NCBI RefSeq assembly: GCF_040712315.1
Contig: NC_134024.1
Span: 28,015,158-28,079,157, forward strand
Origin: Castanea sativa
Taxonomy: Eukaryota; Streptophyta; Magnoliopsida; Fagales; Fagaceae
Reading direction: 5' to 3'
Length of the DNA: 64,000 bases
The notes beneath the pieces are model-generated. The model worked only from the letters and a program-made list of their open reading frames with translations, was not told where the DNA came from and ran no database searches. Made by a program: the position numbers and the translations under genes. This document shows positions 22,802 through 35,930 of this stretch, one piece after another (positions within the stretch are counted from its first letter, which is position 1; the number at the start of each line of letters is the position of its first letter).

Positions 22802-24835
22802 TAGTGCTTTGGGTGTAGTTTTTATTTATTATTTATTATTTTTTTTTAAGAATGTGGGGCAATGGGAACTGGGGATGTGGGATTTTTTTTTCAATGATTG
22901 TTGGATAGGTTTTTATATTTTAATTTCTCCATTTACAATTTTTCTCCTGGATATTTGAACCCTGGCCCTTGCTCTCATCCCACATCCCATAAGCACTTAT
23001 ATTTTAGAAATAATAATAAGTTAATTAAATTAAGAGTATTTTTGAAAATAAAAAAGTAATAAAACAGAGCATATCAAGCATTTCTGAAAAATTATATAAA
23101 TAGCCATTTTTGAAAATTTATAACATCATTTTCTCAAAAATAAAATTTAAACTAGAATTTCTTAAAATCCTAATAAACTGGGATTTCTTAAAGCCTTAAT
23201 AAGCTAGGACTTGAACTCAGGCTTTTACTACTAAGCCCACTAAACTTAAGATAAAGCCCCAAAAGAATAAAATATATTCTGGACGGTACATAAAATCAAA
23301 TAAAATATATCAGAAGTAATTTCTAAAAAATAAAATTATCAAATCATCACATGCCTTGACTATTATGACATGATATTTACGGCGTGCACCCCAAATAAGG
23401 TGCCACCATATCCCTTGCTTCCTAACTCATCCATTTGTTAGATTCTGATCTATCCAATCCATATCTTACATATTGCAGTATCCAAATTAAAACCAAATTT
23501 TAGTTTAAGATTAGGCAGGGGCCGCGCGAACGCAGGCCCCCAGTGCAACAAATAGTGACGTAGGATCTTCCACTTGGGGAGACCTTAAGCTGGCACCCCT
23601 CCTTTATGTGCAATGGAGGTCAACAACCTAGGCCATGAGCCTTCTTGATCACCCATTGACCCCGTCCAGGTAAGTAAGTAAGTGAGCGTACCTTGCGCCT
23701 GCTTTATACAATGCTTTGGGTTCTCCTGTCTTGTTTCCAATCGATGTGGTACCTGGACAACGATTCTCAAAGATAACAAACCCCAAGGACGCACAATGTA
23801 ATGATTTAGAAACTAAGATAGTACTTATTTTATAGAATATGATAATCATAAAAAAAAAATTGTATAATCTTTTATTTTTTTGGTAAACTTTATAATCTAT
23901 TTTTATATTATAGAATATGATGCTGGCTGAGTACCTACACTATATAACATTGCATTTCTTAAAGGGTCCTCCAAGGCTCCAGGAAATTAATTACTCGAGT
24001 GTCGAATGTAGTTAAGGACGAACTTGAAGTTTAAGCCAACCAAAATATAGGTCTTTCATTTAATAAAGAAGTTTTATAAGTTGTGATAACTGATAATTAA
24101 GGTCACTAGAATAAAGGGCCAGACAATAGTCATACACTCATACTCATCGAATTTTAATTTGTAGGCACAAAAGGCATTTCTTTTATATAACTTGTGAGGT
24201 TGTACAATTAAAAAATAATGGCAGTTAACATACACACATCATACAAATATTTATAGTATTATACAAATGATTTATAAATTTGAATTATTTTTATTTACAC
24301 AAAAAAATGGCTAATAAAAGTAAAATTATTCAAACTCTTTCTCTTTCTAATTTTATATATAGGGTTATATATATGATTAGATTTTTTATAGTTTATTTAT
24401 ATTGGACTACTCGTTTTTTACTCAAAATTAATTCACTTAGCACTAAAATTAAAAAACCTTTAACGAAACACCTGACTTAGAATTTGATTTTATATGTGTG
24501 TGTATATATATAAAATTGAAAATTACAGAAGATTGAAGTTGAGAGGACCATAGTTTAGACCATAAATGAAAATCAAAAGGTGGGGAAAGGAAAAAAATAG
24601 CTGCATCTTGTAGCCATTTCTTGGTATGAATTCATTCTAATCTGTGTGAGTTTATAGAACTTCTTTTTCAATCCTGTAGTCTCATGTTAGATTTTGTGAT
24701 GAAATAGGATCTGGGGTATAGGATGCAACTTTTGGTTATATAATCTCAATTGTGCTTCATCAGTGAACAACACATTGAAAGCCATAGACAATTTAAAGTT
24801 TAAGATCAGCAAAATATTTGTGTATTGAATAACAT
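22802..24835. other. gene-free stretch with a GC-rich island
   Basis: Mostly AT-rich. A GC-richer segment at about 23510-23800 (GGCAGGGGCCGCGCGAACGC near 23514, then CTTAAGCTGGCACCCCTCC) stands out from its flanks and looks like part of an unrecognised dispersed repeat or processed sequence. Its open frames are short and have no recognisable domain. Confidence 0.35.
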
Positions 24836-24894
24836 ATGCAGGGCTATGGGTAAATGGTGTGGGAAAATTTATATAGCAAATTTCAAATATGAAT
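24836..24894. repeat. left copy of a short duplication flanking the Tat element
   Basis: Begins GCAGGGCTATGGGTAAATGG and ends TTTCAAATATGAAT, directly at the 5' LTR. A near-identical copy lies at 47899-47973, beyond the 3' LTR. Confidence 0.75.
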
Positions 24895-25545
24895 TGATAA
24901 GGGTAATTTTGGAAAGGTATCAAACTCGCTCGCAAAGGATGAAACCGTTGGGTTCAGTAAACTCGTCAGCCATGCCGTGCACTTAATAAAGAAGACGACG
25001 TCTACACACCCAAAGCTGACAACTCCAATCTTGACTCGTTGACTCGTCTTCCAAGCAGATGGCATTTTGGACCTGATGACTTGAACATATAGACAAGATG
25101 GGAAGCCGATGTTGACAGGAACAAAGAAGCTTTTGACGGACCCAACATGACTTTGCTTGGACTCCACGAATTGGTATAAATGGAAACATCTTGTGCCCCA
25201 TGAATAACCCTAATCGAAAAGATCTCTACAAGGAAAGACTCCCATAAGATACATGCATTAATAAGAATCCTTTCTACAAGGAAAGATCTTCTCTACCAAG
25301 GAATGGATGTCAACTTTACACTACTATAAAAACCCCAAAGCCCTCACAAACCAAGGTACGCATAATTCACCCCAGCTCTAGCACTCTAGAGTTGTGAAAA
25401 GTTCCTTAACTTGATCGTCGGAGGGTATTTGTCCAGTACTACACCGGTACTCTTCGTAGGTTCTTCTTCTTCCCTTTGTGTTGTGCAGGTCTTGTTTGGA
25501 GCATGTGAGAACCGTGCAGTTTATTAATGATTTTTGGCATCATCA
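24895..25545 (+). repeat. 5' LTR of the Tat element
   Basis: 651 bp, TG...CA. A TATA-like ACTACTATAAAAACC near 25321-25335 is placed like an LTR promoter. Directly after it (25546-25563) GTTGGCACTGTCTGTGGA sits in the primer-binding-site position and resembles the TTGGCGCCGTCTGTGG type common in plant non-chromovirus gypsy elements. Confidence 0.88.
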
Positions 25546-25617
25546 GTTGGCACTGTCTGTGGAGATAGCCATACTACTGCTTTATAGACAAAAAGTTGCA
25601 TGGTATTTACTCATTCA

Positions 25618-26880
25618 ATGGCAACCACCACCAACAACCAAGGGGACGAACCATGTACCACCGCCCTTGAGAGATAGTTTCAGACTCTCACAGCCGCAGT
25701 AAAACGTTTCACCAAGCAAAACCACGACCTAGAGGAGCAATTGCCCCAAAAGAATGCAACGCTTAACATATAAGAGGAGGATCATGAAGGAATTAACGCT
25801 GAGAGAAGGAACCAAGAGGGCCTAGAAGGCAGTAACACCCCGACTAGGCAGGAACGACAAGATACAAGCCGTCCATCTACCGCAGATACAGCTCCACCAT
25901 CACATTTAGTCGTAGAAATGCAGATAATGAAGGAATGGATGGACTTCATGATGAACACTCTCAGGGGATGGGTATCAAGCAACCTTGATGAGTTGGTCCA
26001 TCGGACGAATTCGCCATTTACTACGACTGTTACCTTGTTCCCTCTTTCACCAAAATTTCGCATGCCACAAGTGGAGGCTTACGATGGATCTAAGGATCCT
26101 TTAGATCACCTGGAGACTTTTAAGACCTTGATGCACTTGCAAGGAGTGGTGGACGAGATCATGTGCAGGGCTTTCCCCACTACATTGAAGGGACCCATAA
26201 AAGTTTGGTTCATTAGGTTGGCGCCCAACGCCATCAGCACATTCAAGGAGTTAAGTGCCCAGTTTGCCTTGCACTTCATCGAGGGGCATAGGTACAAAAA
26301 ATCCACTGCCTGCCTAATGAACGTCAAGCAACGAGAGGACAAAACACTGAAGTCTTACATTGCCCGCTTCAACAAAGAGGCCCTCTCAATCAAATACGCA
26401 TGACTGCATTCACAAATGGACTACGTAAGGGTAAGTTTTTATTTTCCCTATACAAAAATGACTTAAAGACTATGTCAGATGGACTTTACAGGGCAATCAA
26501 GTACATGAACGCGGAAGATGAGCTGCTAGCTCGAGAAGAGAGGCCCAAGAAGAGGGAAAGGCAGGAGGACGTCCGGAAAGATAAGGGGCAAAAAATGACC
26601 AGGACTGGAGAACGATTGGAGGACAGGCACTCCAAGCCCCCCATAGGGAGGTTCACAAGCTTCACTCCATTGACCGCCCCCAATCAACCAAGTCTTGATG
26701 TAGATCGAAGACAAGGGGACCCCGACATTTCCTAGCAAGCTGAAGGGAGATCCCAATAAGAGGTCCAGAGACAAGTACTGTCATTTCCATCGCGACCATG
26801 GTCATGACACATCCAATTGCTACGACTTAAAGCAATAAATAGAAGCTCTCATTAGACAAGGAAAATTGTAAAGATTTGTC
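25618..26880 (+). pseudogene. gag of the Tat element (degenerate)
   Basis: The frame from ATG 25618 has early in-frame stops, then runs open through a Retrotrans_gag region (FRMPQVEAYDGSKDPLDHLE; VWFIRLAPNAISTFKEL). It stops at about 26401 and continues after a frameshift (MTAFTNGLRKGKFLFSL...). A zinc-knuckle-like YCHFHRDHGHDTSNCYDLK sits near 26776-26832, followed by a stop. In the family, gag packages the element RNA; here it cannot be made intact. Confidence 0.8.
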
Positions 26881-26964
26881 AGCAAGGAAGGAGTAGTCCC
26901 GCCAAAAGAGTAGGCTCCTTGATGGGAGAACGAGCGTCCTAGGCCGCCGATAGGAGAAATAAAA

Positions 26965-27560
26965 ATGATTATGGGAGGCACCATGGCTTCTGGTTCGTTC
27001 AAAAAGACACGTAAGAGTTACCTCAGGATGGTTCAGAATGACCAGTTGACGAGCTTCGAACCAAAGATGGCTCTGATCAACAATCCTGTCATCGAGTTCT
27101 CAGAGGAAGATGCTCGATGTCTCCACCATCCATATGACGATGCGCTCGTCGTCAGTATACGGGTAGGAGACTACAACACACATCGGGTTCTGATTAACAA
27201 CAAAAGCTCTGCAGACATTCTCTACTACCCGGTGTTCCAGTAAATAAGGATCGATAGAGAACGATTGGTTCTGACCAACGCCCCACTCGTTGGATTCGGA
27301 GGAACTAAGGTATACCCCATTGGCGTAGTCACATTGCTTGTAACGATTGGTGATTACCCTCAACAAATCACTAAGGATGTCACATTCCTTGTTGTCGACT
27401 GTTCATCTGCCTACAATGCCGTCTTAAGGTGACCTACCTTCAGCTCATGGAAGGCTGTAACTTCGATCTACCACTTGATGATCAAGTTCCCCACTGACTA
27501 TAGAGTAGGAGAATTGCGAGGGGACTAGGTGGTTGCACATGAGTGCTACATAGCAATGCT
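26965..27560 (+). pseudogene. aspartic protease region of the Tat element (degenerate)
   Basis: The stretch reads VIEFSEEDARCLHHPYDDAL, then RVLINNKSSADILYYPVF. The usual catalytic DxGSSADI-type motif has become NNKSSADI, so the active aspartate is lost. In-frame stops follow. It lies between gag and reverse transcriptase, as expected. Confidence 0.7.
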
Positions 27561-27774
27561 GGAAATGGACGATCATCTACAGACAATGAACATAGAAGAG
27601 CAGCGAGCGATGGCTGAGCCCACTGAGGGACTGGAGGAAGTACCCCTTGATAACTCTAGGCTTTAGTGGACGACCAGAGTCTGCACTTTCGCCAGTTCAT
27701 CAGTCCACCAGACGCTAGCGTCGTTCTTGAGAAAAAAACAAGGACGTCTTTGCCTAGAGTCATGAGGACATGCC

Positions 27775-28039
27775 TGGAATCGACCCATCAATAATGGTGC
27801 ACAGGTTGAATGTATCAACTACCTTTTCCCCTATTCATCAGAATAAGTGAGTATTTGCCTAAGAGCAAGACGGGGCTATAGCAGAAGAGGTTCGCAAGTT
27901 GCAAGATGTAGGCTTTATAAGAGAAGTTTACTATCCCGACTGATTGGCCAATGTGGTGATGGTCAAGAAAGCCAACGGGAAGTGGAGAATGTGTGTAGAT
28001 TTTACTGATCTGAACAAGGCATGCCTTAAGGATAGTTAC
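27775..28039 (+). pseudogene. N-terminal part of Tat reverse transcriptase, cut by insertion
   Basis: Readable as EEVRKLQDVGFIREVYYPD, then VVMVKKANGKWRMCVDFTDLNKACLKDSY, the first conserved reverse transcriptase blocks. It stops exactly at 28039, where the inner chromovirus begins. The next residues of the same domain resume at 37752. In-frame stops are present. Confidence 0.85.
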
Positions 28040-28510
28040 TGTAATACCCCACATAATATTTTTTTATTTTAGAGTTTTCTTTAAAATATAATTGTTGGGC
28101 TATAGGCTTTCTTTTAATTGTTATTGCAGCCCACTACCCACTAAGCCCACATCTTATAATACAAGCTACAGAATAGAGGAAGAGATAGTCAGGGTTTTAT
28201 CTAAGAGGCTAAGAGGTGTTTTCCTTGGAGTTAGTACACGTACAATTGAAGAGACAATCAGATTGTTCAAGGTAAGATTTCTCTCAATTAGAAACAAGAA
28301 AAAATTAGAATTTTATTAGGTTATTTAGAAATTTGATTTTGATCCTAAAATTTATATTCTAACGTTTAGGTTTTCCGTTGGATTAGATATTAGATTTGAG
28401 CCAGTGGGATTTCACGAATCAATATTTTTTGTTTAAGTTTTCTATTGGATCGGTACATATAATGAATAGATTGAAGTCAAATAATTCGGCCCTCCTTCTT
28501 TCATTGAATT

Positions 28511-28550
<40 letters not shown>

Positions 28551-28662
28551 GGTTAAAGAAGGTGAAAGAAGAAGTCAAAGAAGGGGCTATGGTGGATTTG
28601 TGTATATATATATAAAGGTTAAAGAAGAAGTCAAAGAAAGTGGCTATTGTTCTTCTTGAATT

Positions 28663-28724
<62 letters not shown>

Positions 28725-30538
28725 TTGAAGAAGAAGTCAAAGAAGGTGGCTATTGATCTTTAGTTGGATTTATATATATATATAATGAATAGAAGAAGTC
28801 AAATATTTCGGCTGTGGTTTCTTTGCCTCTGGACTTATGCTATGCCGTGTTGTATATATATATATATACATATTAGGATATTAGGTTAGTTGTAAAGTTT
28901 TCTATGGTAGATATATATATAATATGGCTTGGTTGGGGTTATGTATATTAACTTAAACTCTAAAACTTTAGCTGCTGCCTCTAGGTTCTGATAAATTACT
29001 TTGCATTAGTGCTATCATTAGTTCAGCAAAGTATTTTACTAGTGAGTCAATTCTTATAGTTTAGTAAAATTTATATTTCGTAGAGGATATTGAGTAATTT
29101 TCATAATTGATTATAGGTCCGATTTAAGAGTGTCTTGAGGCTCTTTGGAGATTATTTTGGCTGGACTTTCAGAGTGATTTGAGTGCGGTAAGTAATTATG
29201 CATAATATGCACAAGTTTTGTTCTTTAGGTTCTTAGAAGTTAAAGATTTTTAAAGTTATATTTTTAAGCTTACTTTTTTTTAAAAAGTTTATCAAAAAGC
29301 ATTTTTTTACACTATTGAAAGAGAAATTTTAATTGGCTTTTAAATAATGTTTTAAAAGAAATTTCAAATTTTAAATAACGATTTGAATGTCCAAAACCCA
29401 TTTAAAAGAAGATTTTTAACTAAACTATTTTATGAAAATAATTGAGTTTCAAAGTAAGTTTTCTAAAAAGATTTTTGTTCTTTAAATTGTTTCAAACCAA
29501 CGATTTCGAAATCATATTCTTGTTTTTCAAATGGTATTTAAGACGTTCCTTTTAGCAAACTGGATTTTAAAACTTATTCAAGAATTGTAAAAAACATTTA
29601 TATAAACTCTTCAGTTCCTATTCGTTCCCTAAGAGAGTCAAGCATCTTTTGATTTATGTTTCAATTTGATATTGTGATATTTAATATATCTTTATTGTTG
29701 GAACAATTGTTAATATTGAGAAAATTATTATATGTTGTATAAACTTTATTGTTTGAGATATGTGACTCAAAATGAGTGTTTTTTAGAATTGATCGATATA
29801 TATGTGTAAATCCGCTCACAGGGATTGTATGTGAGAATATGTGTTGATCCCTCACCGGCGGGGGTTAGATGTTGGTATCCGCTCACGGGGATTGTATGTG
29901 AGAATATGTGATGTGTATATGTGACACGTGCTCGATCAATTATTTGTATGTGTTTCCAAAATATTTTAAGATATGATTATATGTGTATTAAGTGATTCTT
30001 TACATGTTTTGAAAACTATATTGGATATTTTGAGTGAATTTGTGAAATCAAACTCGTGCTTTGCTTGACTCTATTCCGTTGTGTATTCTGTATGATTACT
30101 TACTAGATGTGTGGCTCACCCCATCAATTAATATTTTTAGATTAAAGTATAGTTGGGAATTAGAACCTTTGGACCGCTTGTGAGGTGCAAGGTAGAGCGT
30201 GGAAGTTGTAGGCGGCTTCAGTGTTACTTGAAGACTCATTAAATTTTAGTTACCTTTGTTTTGTAGTTCACCTTTTATATAATGGAGTTTAACTTCAATT
30301 GGTGGAGTTTTGAAAAGATTATTAGTTATTATTATTTTTATTTTCCGCTTAGACTTCACAATATTTTGGAGATTATTATAAATTGTGGATTTTGTTTATT
30401 ATAAGAGGTTTATCAGAAGCATTGTTTATTTGGAGTTTTATTGAATTAAGTTTAAATAAATTATGTTTATTGAGCTTATTAAGGTTAGCAAGTTAATCAG
30501 GTATCTAAATTCATGTTTCATGGATTTGGGTCCTGACA
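28040..30538 (+). repeat. 5' LTR of the inner chromovirus
   Basis: 2499 bp, TG...CA. Contains several (TA)n blocks (28514-28549, 28667-28721) that differ in length from the 3' copy, and a short local repeat at about 29813-29905 (CCGCTCACAGGG/CCGCTCACGGGG, then GATTGTATGTGAGAATATGT). Confidence 0.93.
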
Positions 30539-30542
30539 GTGT

Positions 30543-30554
30543 TGGTATCAGAGC
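30543..30554 (+). other. primer-binding site of the inner chromovirus
   Basis: TGGTATCAGAGC, four bases after the 5' LTR, the classic plant retrotransposon match to the 3' end of initiator methionine tRNA. Confidence 0.9.
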
Positions 30555-30793
30555 TCTAGGTTATGATTCTGTAGACAGTTAGGACTTACGATATTTTTAT
30601 AAGATGTGGAGGAGTAGGCTTGAATTATTATTCATAGGCAAAAAGGTAGTTTTGGGAGTTTGATAATTGTTAGAAGCTATATGCTTATATGCTTAGAATA
30701 TTATAATAGTAGAGGGTTTCGTATATCTTGTATATCATGACTTTGCTTGTGATTTATTTGACTTTAAGGTGTTGTTTATTTGGTTATAGGAAA

Positions 30794-33388
30794 ATGCCAC
30801 CCCGCAATTCTACCCCTTCTGGTCTTGAACCAAAGTCTGAGAGCCTTGAGGGTGTTTTAAGTGCTATTAGAAGTCTTGCTGAAGTGGTGGAGAAGCATGT
30901 TAGTACTAGTGGAACAGTTAAGCCCAAAGATGCTGAGATTGAAGGATGTACCATTGAACAATTCAGGAAATTGGGTCCTCCTTCATTTTTGGGCAACCCT
31001 GATCCTACAGAAGCAGAATCTTGGATAATGCAAATGGAGAAAATTTTTGATGTGATTGGTTGTACTGAAGTGCAAAAAGTCTCCTTTGCTTCCTTTATGC
31101 TGAAAGGGGAAGCAGAGCATTGGTGGAGATCTACCAAAAAGACCTTGCCACTTGAGGAAGATGAGATACTAACTTGGAGTATTTTCCTTGAGGCCTTTTA
31201 TGAAAAGTATTTTCCAGAAAGTGTACGGGATGAGAAAGAAGTGGAGTTTATGGAGCTCATTCAAGGGAATAAGACGGTGTTACAGTATGAGGCTAAATTT
31301 ACTGAGTTGTCTAGATTTGCCCCTCACATTGTGGCTGATGATGTTAGGAAGGCTAAGAAATTTCAGAGGGGACTGCGACCAAGTATCAGAACTAGGATGG
31401 CAGCATTACGATTGAAGTCTTATTCTGAGGTTGTGGAGACTGCAAAGGTTGTTGAGAAGGAGTGTGAAGACTATCAGAGGATTAGGAGTCAGAATAACAA
31501 AAGGCCTAAGACTGAAGGGTTTCATAAAGGGAATGAACACAATAAGCCATTTAAGAAGAAGACTACAGCAGAACCAGAGACTAAAATGGTGCAACAGGTA
31601 GTAGAGGTTTGTCAGAAGTGTGGTAAAAAGCATAAGGGTGTTTGCTATCGTGAAAGTGGGGCTTGTTTTAAGTGTGGTCAAATGGGTCATCGTATCAAAG
31701 ATTGCCCAGCCATGAAGAGTGAGTTGGTGACTAAGCCCGTTGATGTGAAGCAAAGGCCAAAAGTCCAAGGACGCGTGTTTGCTATTACTGAGCAAGATGC
31801 TAAGGCATCCAAGTCAGTAGTAACAGGTACCATTCCCATATTTTCTCATACTGCACGAGTTCTTATTGATCCTGGTTCTACTCATTCCTTTGTATCTTGT
31901 GCTTATATGAAATATGCTGATTGTGTGCCTGAATTGTTGGACTTTGAACTTTCTGTTTCTACTCCTTTGGGTGAAACTATGGTTGCTGAGTTCATGTGTA
32001 AGTCTTGTGTGATTAAGATTGGAGAAAATGAGTTGTTGGCTGATTTGATTCTCTTAGAAATTCAAGAATTTGATGTAATCTTAGGCATGGATTGGTTAGC
32101 AGCTTATCATGCTAATGTTGACTGTTACAAGAAGGAAGTGGTGTTTTGTATTCCAAGTCGACCTGAATTTGTATTTCATGGGTCTAGAGAGAGCCTCGTG
32201 TCTAATGTTATTTCTGCCATTCATGCTAATAAGTTACTTAGAAAAGGTTGTAAAGGTTATCTTGCATATGTGGTGGATAATGAGAAGGAAGGGATTAAGA
32301 TTGATGACAATCCTGTTGTGAGGGACTTTGTTGATGTATTTCCTGACGATCTCCCTGGGTTACCGTTTGATAGAGAGATAGAATTTGCCATTGATTTAGT
32401 GCCAGAAACTGCACCTATTTCTATGGCACCATATCGTATGGCACCTGCAGAGTTGAAGGAGCTTAAATTGCAATTGCAAGAGCTTTTAGAAAAGGGATTT
32501 ATCAGACCTAGTGTATCTCCTTGGGGTGCTCCTGTTCTTTTTGTAAAGAAAAAGGATGGGTCTATGAGATTATGCATTGACTATAGGCAGTTGAATAAGG
32601 TCACGGTGAGGAATAAATATCCCTTACCTAGGATTGATGATTTGTTTGATCAATTGCAAGGTGCTAAAGTCTTTTCGAAGATTGACCTTAGATCAGGTTA
32701 TCATCAACTCAAGGTTAAGCAAGAAGATATACCTAAGACTGCCTTCCGTACTCGCTATGGACACTACGAGTTTCTAGTGATGCCGTTTGGATTGACCAAT
32801 GCCCCTGCTGCCTTCATGGATTTAATGAACCATGTGTTCAAACCTTATTTGGATCGGTTTGTTATTGTTTTTATTGATGATATTTTAGTATATTCTAAAA
32901 CTCAGGAGGAGCATGTAGAACACTTGAGGGTGGTGTTGCAGGTCTTGAGGGAGCAGAAATTATATGCCAAGTTTAAGAAGTGTGAGTTTTGGTTAGACGA
33001 GGTAAAGTTTTTGGGGCATGTAATATCTAAGGATGGCATTTTTGTGGATCCTAAAAAGGTGGAAGCTGTGGTAAATTGGCCTAGACCAACAAATGTATCT
33101 GAAGTTCGTAGTTTCTTGGGTCTTATAGGTTACTATAGGAGGTTTGTTGAAGGTTTTTCAAGTATAGCAGGTCCCTTGACTAGGTTGACCCAAAAGAATG
33201 CTAAATTCTTGTGGAAAGATGAATATGAAAAGAGCTTCCAAGAATTGAAAGACCGGTTGGTTTTTGCTCCAGTTTTGACATTGCCAACGAGTTTAGGAGG
33301 GTTTGTAATTTATAGTGATGCTTCACAGAAAGGTCTTGGTTGTGTGCTTATGCAGCATGGAAAGGTGATAGCATATGCTTCTAGGTAG
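30794..33388 (+). pseudogene. gag-pol of the inner chromovirus, first open part (gag, protease, RT, start of RNase H)
   Basis: The likely start is ATG 30794 ([10 protein letters not shown]), typical for Del/Tekay gag, although the frame is open from 30728. In order: Retrotrans_gag (about 30950-31450), zinc knuckle [14 protein letters not shown] (about 31665-31706), protease [13 protein letters not shown] (about 31860), reverse transcriptase ([29 protein letters not shown] around 32870-32895), then RNase H ([17 protein letters not shown]). A TAG at 33386-33388 ends the frame where family members keep reading (next residues LKRYEQNYLTH), and a second TAG follows at 33428-33430. The polyprotein would make and integrate the DNA copy; this one cannot be made in full. 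Confidence 0.9.
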
Positions 33389-35206
33389 CTAAAAAGGTAT
33401 GAACAAAATTACCTTACTCATAACTTGTAGTTAGCAACAGTGGTCTTTGCATTTAAGATATGGAAGCACTACCTATATGGTGAGACGTGTGAGATTTACA
33501 TTGACCATAAAAGTTTGAAATATTTGTTCTCTAAAAAAGAATTGAATATGCGGAAAAGGAGATGGATTGAGTTGTTGAAAGACTATGATTGTACAATACA
33601 TTATCACCCTGGTAAAGCAAATGTGGTGGCTGATGCCTTGAGTAGAAAATCCTCTAGTAGGGTGGCAAGTATAATTTCAAGGAAAAGACTTTTTTTTGAA
33701 GAGTTGAAGGAGATTAATGTGGAGCTCCAATTTAATGAGTCAAGGGTACTTCTTGCTCAATTTTGAGTGCAACCTACCTTAGTTGGAAAGGTGAAGATTG
33801 CTCAAGGATCTGATCCCAATTTGGTAAAGATTATGGAAGAGGTAAAGGAAGGTAATCGAGCTGAGTTTGAAGTTCAAGGAGATGGTGTTTTACGATTTAG
33901 AAATCGATTATGTGTTCCCAATAATGCTGAATTAAAAAGGGAAATTATGGAGGAAGCTCATAAATCTGCATACACTGTTCACCCAGGTGGCTCCAAAATG
34001 TATCGAGATCATAGAGAAATATATTGGTGGAATAATATGAAAAGGGAGATTGCAGATTTTGTATCTCGGTGTTTAATTTGTCAGCAAGTTAAGGTTGAGC
34101 ATCAAAGGCTGTCGGGTTACTTCAACCTCTCGCATTCAGTGGAAGTGGGAACATATCTCTATGGACTTTGTGACTGGATTGCCTAAGTCAGTTAAGGGTC
34201 ATGATGCTATATGGGTAATAGTGGATAAACTGACCAAGTCTTCCCATTTTCTACCAATCAAAACTACGTTTTCATTGGATAGATTGGCTCAATTATATGT
34301 TATGGAAATAGTGAGATTGCATGGAGTTCCTGTCTCTATAGTTTCGATGAGACCCTCGTTTCACCTCTAAGTTTTGGAACAAGTTTACACAAGGCTATGG
34401 GAACCAAGTTAGATTTTAGTACAGCCTTTTCATCCTCAAACGGATGGGCAATCGTAAAGAACTATACGGACACTTGAAGACATGCTAAGAGCTCCGTGTG
34501 TTAGACTTGAAAGGTAGTTGGGAGACTCACTTGCCTTTAATTGAATTTGCTTATAATAACGCTTACCATTCCGGCATAGAGATGGCTCCTTTTGAGGCAT
34601 TGTATGGCCGGAAGTGTAGGTCACCTATTTGTTGGAATGAAGTGGGTGAAAGGAAGTTGCTTGGTCCGAACTAGTTCAAGTGACTACGTAAAAGATTCGA
34701 GTTGATTCGTGAAAGACTTCTAGTCGCTCCAAAGTAGGCAAAAGAGTTATGCGGATAATAGAAGGCGAGACTTAGAATTTCAAGTTGGGGATCATGTATT
34801 CTTAAAAGTGTCTCCATCGAAGGGTGTGATGAGGTTTGGGAAGAAAGGCAAGTTAAGTCGGAGGTATATTGGTCCTTTTGAGATCTTGGATAGAGTGGGC
34901 AACGTATCTTACGAGTTGGCATTGCCACCAGCTTTGTCACATATTCATAACGTATTCCATGTATCAGTGTTACGAAAGTACATGCCTGATCCATCACATG
35001 TTTTGGAGTATGAGCCGATCAATGTTAGAGAGGACTTGTCTTATGAAGAGCAACCAGTGCAGATTCTTGATAGGAAGGAGCAAGTGCTACGTTCAAGGAA
35101 TATATCCTTAGTGAAGGTGTTGTGGAGAAATCATACAGTTCAAGAAGCGACATGGGAAAAAGAGGAAGACATGAAAGAAAAATACCCCTATCTATTTTCT
35201 AATTGA
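33389..35206 (+). pseudogene. RNase H end, integrase and chromodomain of the inner chromovirus (broken)
   Basis: The RNase H end ([26 protein letters not shown]) runs to 33766. The integrase zinc-binding HHCC region (HPGGSKMYRDHREIYWWNNM, CLICQQVK) lies at 33960-34095. The integrase core (MDFVTGLPKSVKGHDAIWVI) appears in another frame at 34160-34370. Several small indels break the frame between about 34110 and 34800. The last part (34808-35206) is open: a GPFEILDRVGNVSYEL region, then a chromodomain-like tail (VLWRNHTVQEATWEKEEDM). That tail is the chromovirus hallmark thought to guide insertion to heterochromatin. Confidence 0.88.
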
Positions 35207-35253
35207 GGTACGTCAAGTTTAGGGGACTAAACTTATTTTTAAGAGGGGAAGAG

Positions 35254-35868
35254 TGTAATACCCCACATAATATTTTTTTATTTTAGAGTTTTCTTTAAAA
35301 TATAATTGTTGGGCTATGGGCTTTCTTTTAATTGTTATTGCAGCCCACTACCCACTAAGCCCACATCTTATAATACAAGCTACAGAATAGAGGAAGAGAT
35401 AGTCAGGGTTTTATCTAAGAGGCTAAGAGGTGTTTTCCTTGGAGTTAGTACACGTACAATTGAAGAGACAATCAGATTGTTCAAGGTAAGATTTCTCTCA
35501 ATTAGAAACAAGAAAAAATTAGAATTTTATTAGGTTATTTAGAAATTTGATTTTGATCCTAAAATTTATATTCTAATGTTTAGGTTTTCCGTTGGATTAG
35601 ATATTAGATTTGAGCCAGTGGGATTTCACGAATCAATATTTTTTGTTTAAGTTTTCTATTGGATCGGTACATATAATGAATAGATTGAAGTCAAATAATT
35701 CGGCCCTCCTTCTTTCATTGAATTGGTATATATATATATATATATATTTATATAATGGTTAAAGAAGGTGAAAGAAGAAGTCAAAGAAGGGGCTACGGTG
35801 GATTTGTGTATATATATATAAAGGTTAAAGAAGAAGTCAAAGAAAGTGGCTATTGTTCTTCTTGAATT

Positions 35869-35930
<62 letters not shown>

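Noticed and set aside
28396..28740. Open frames rich in YI repeats in both chromovirus LTRs
   Set aside because: They are translations of (TA)n microsatellites inside LTRs.
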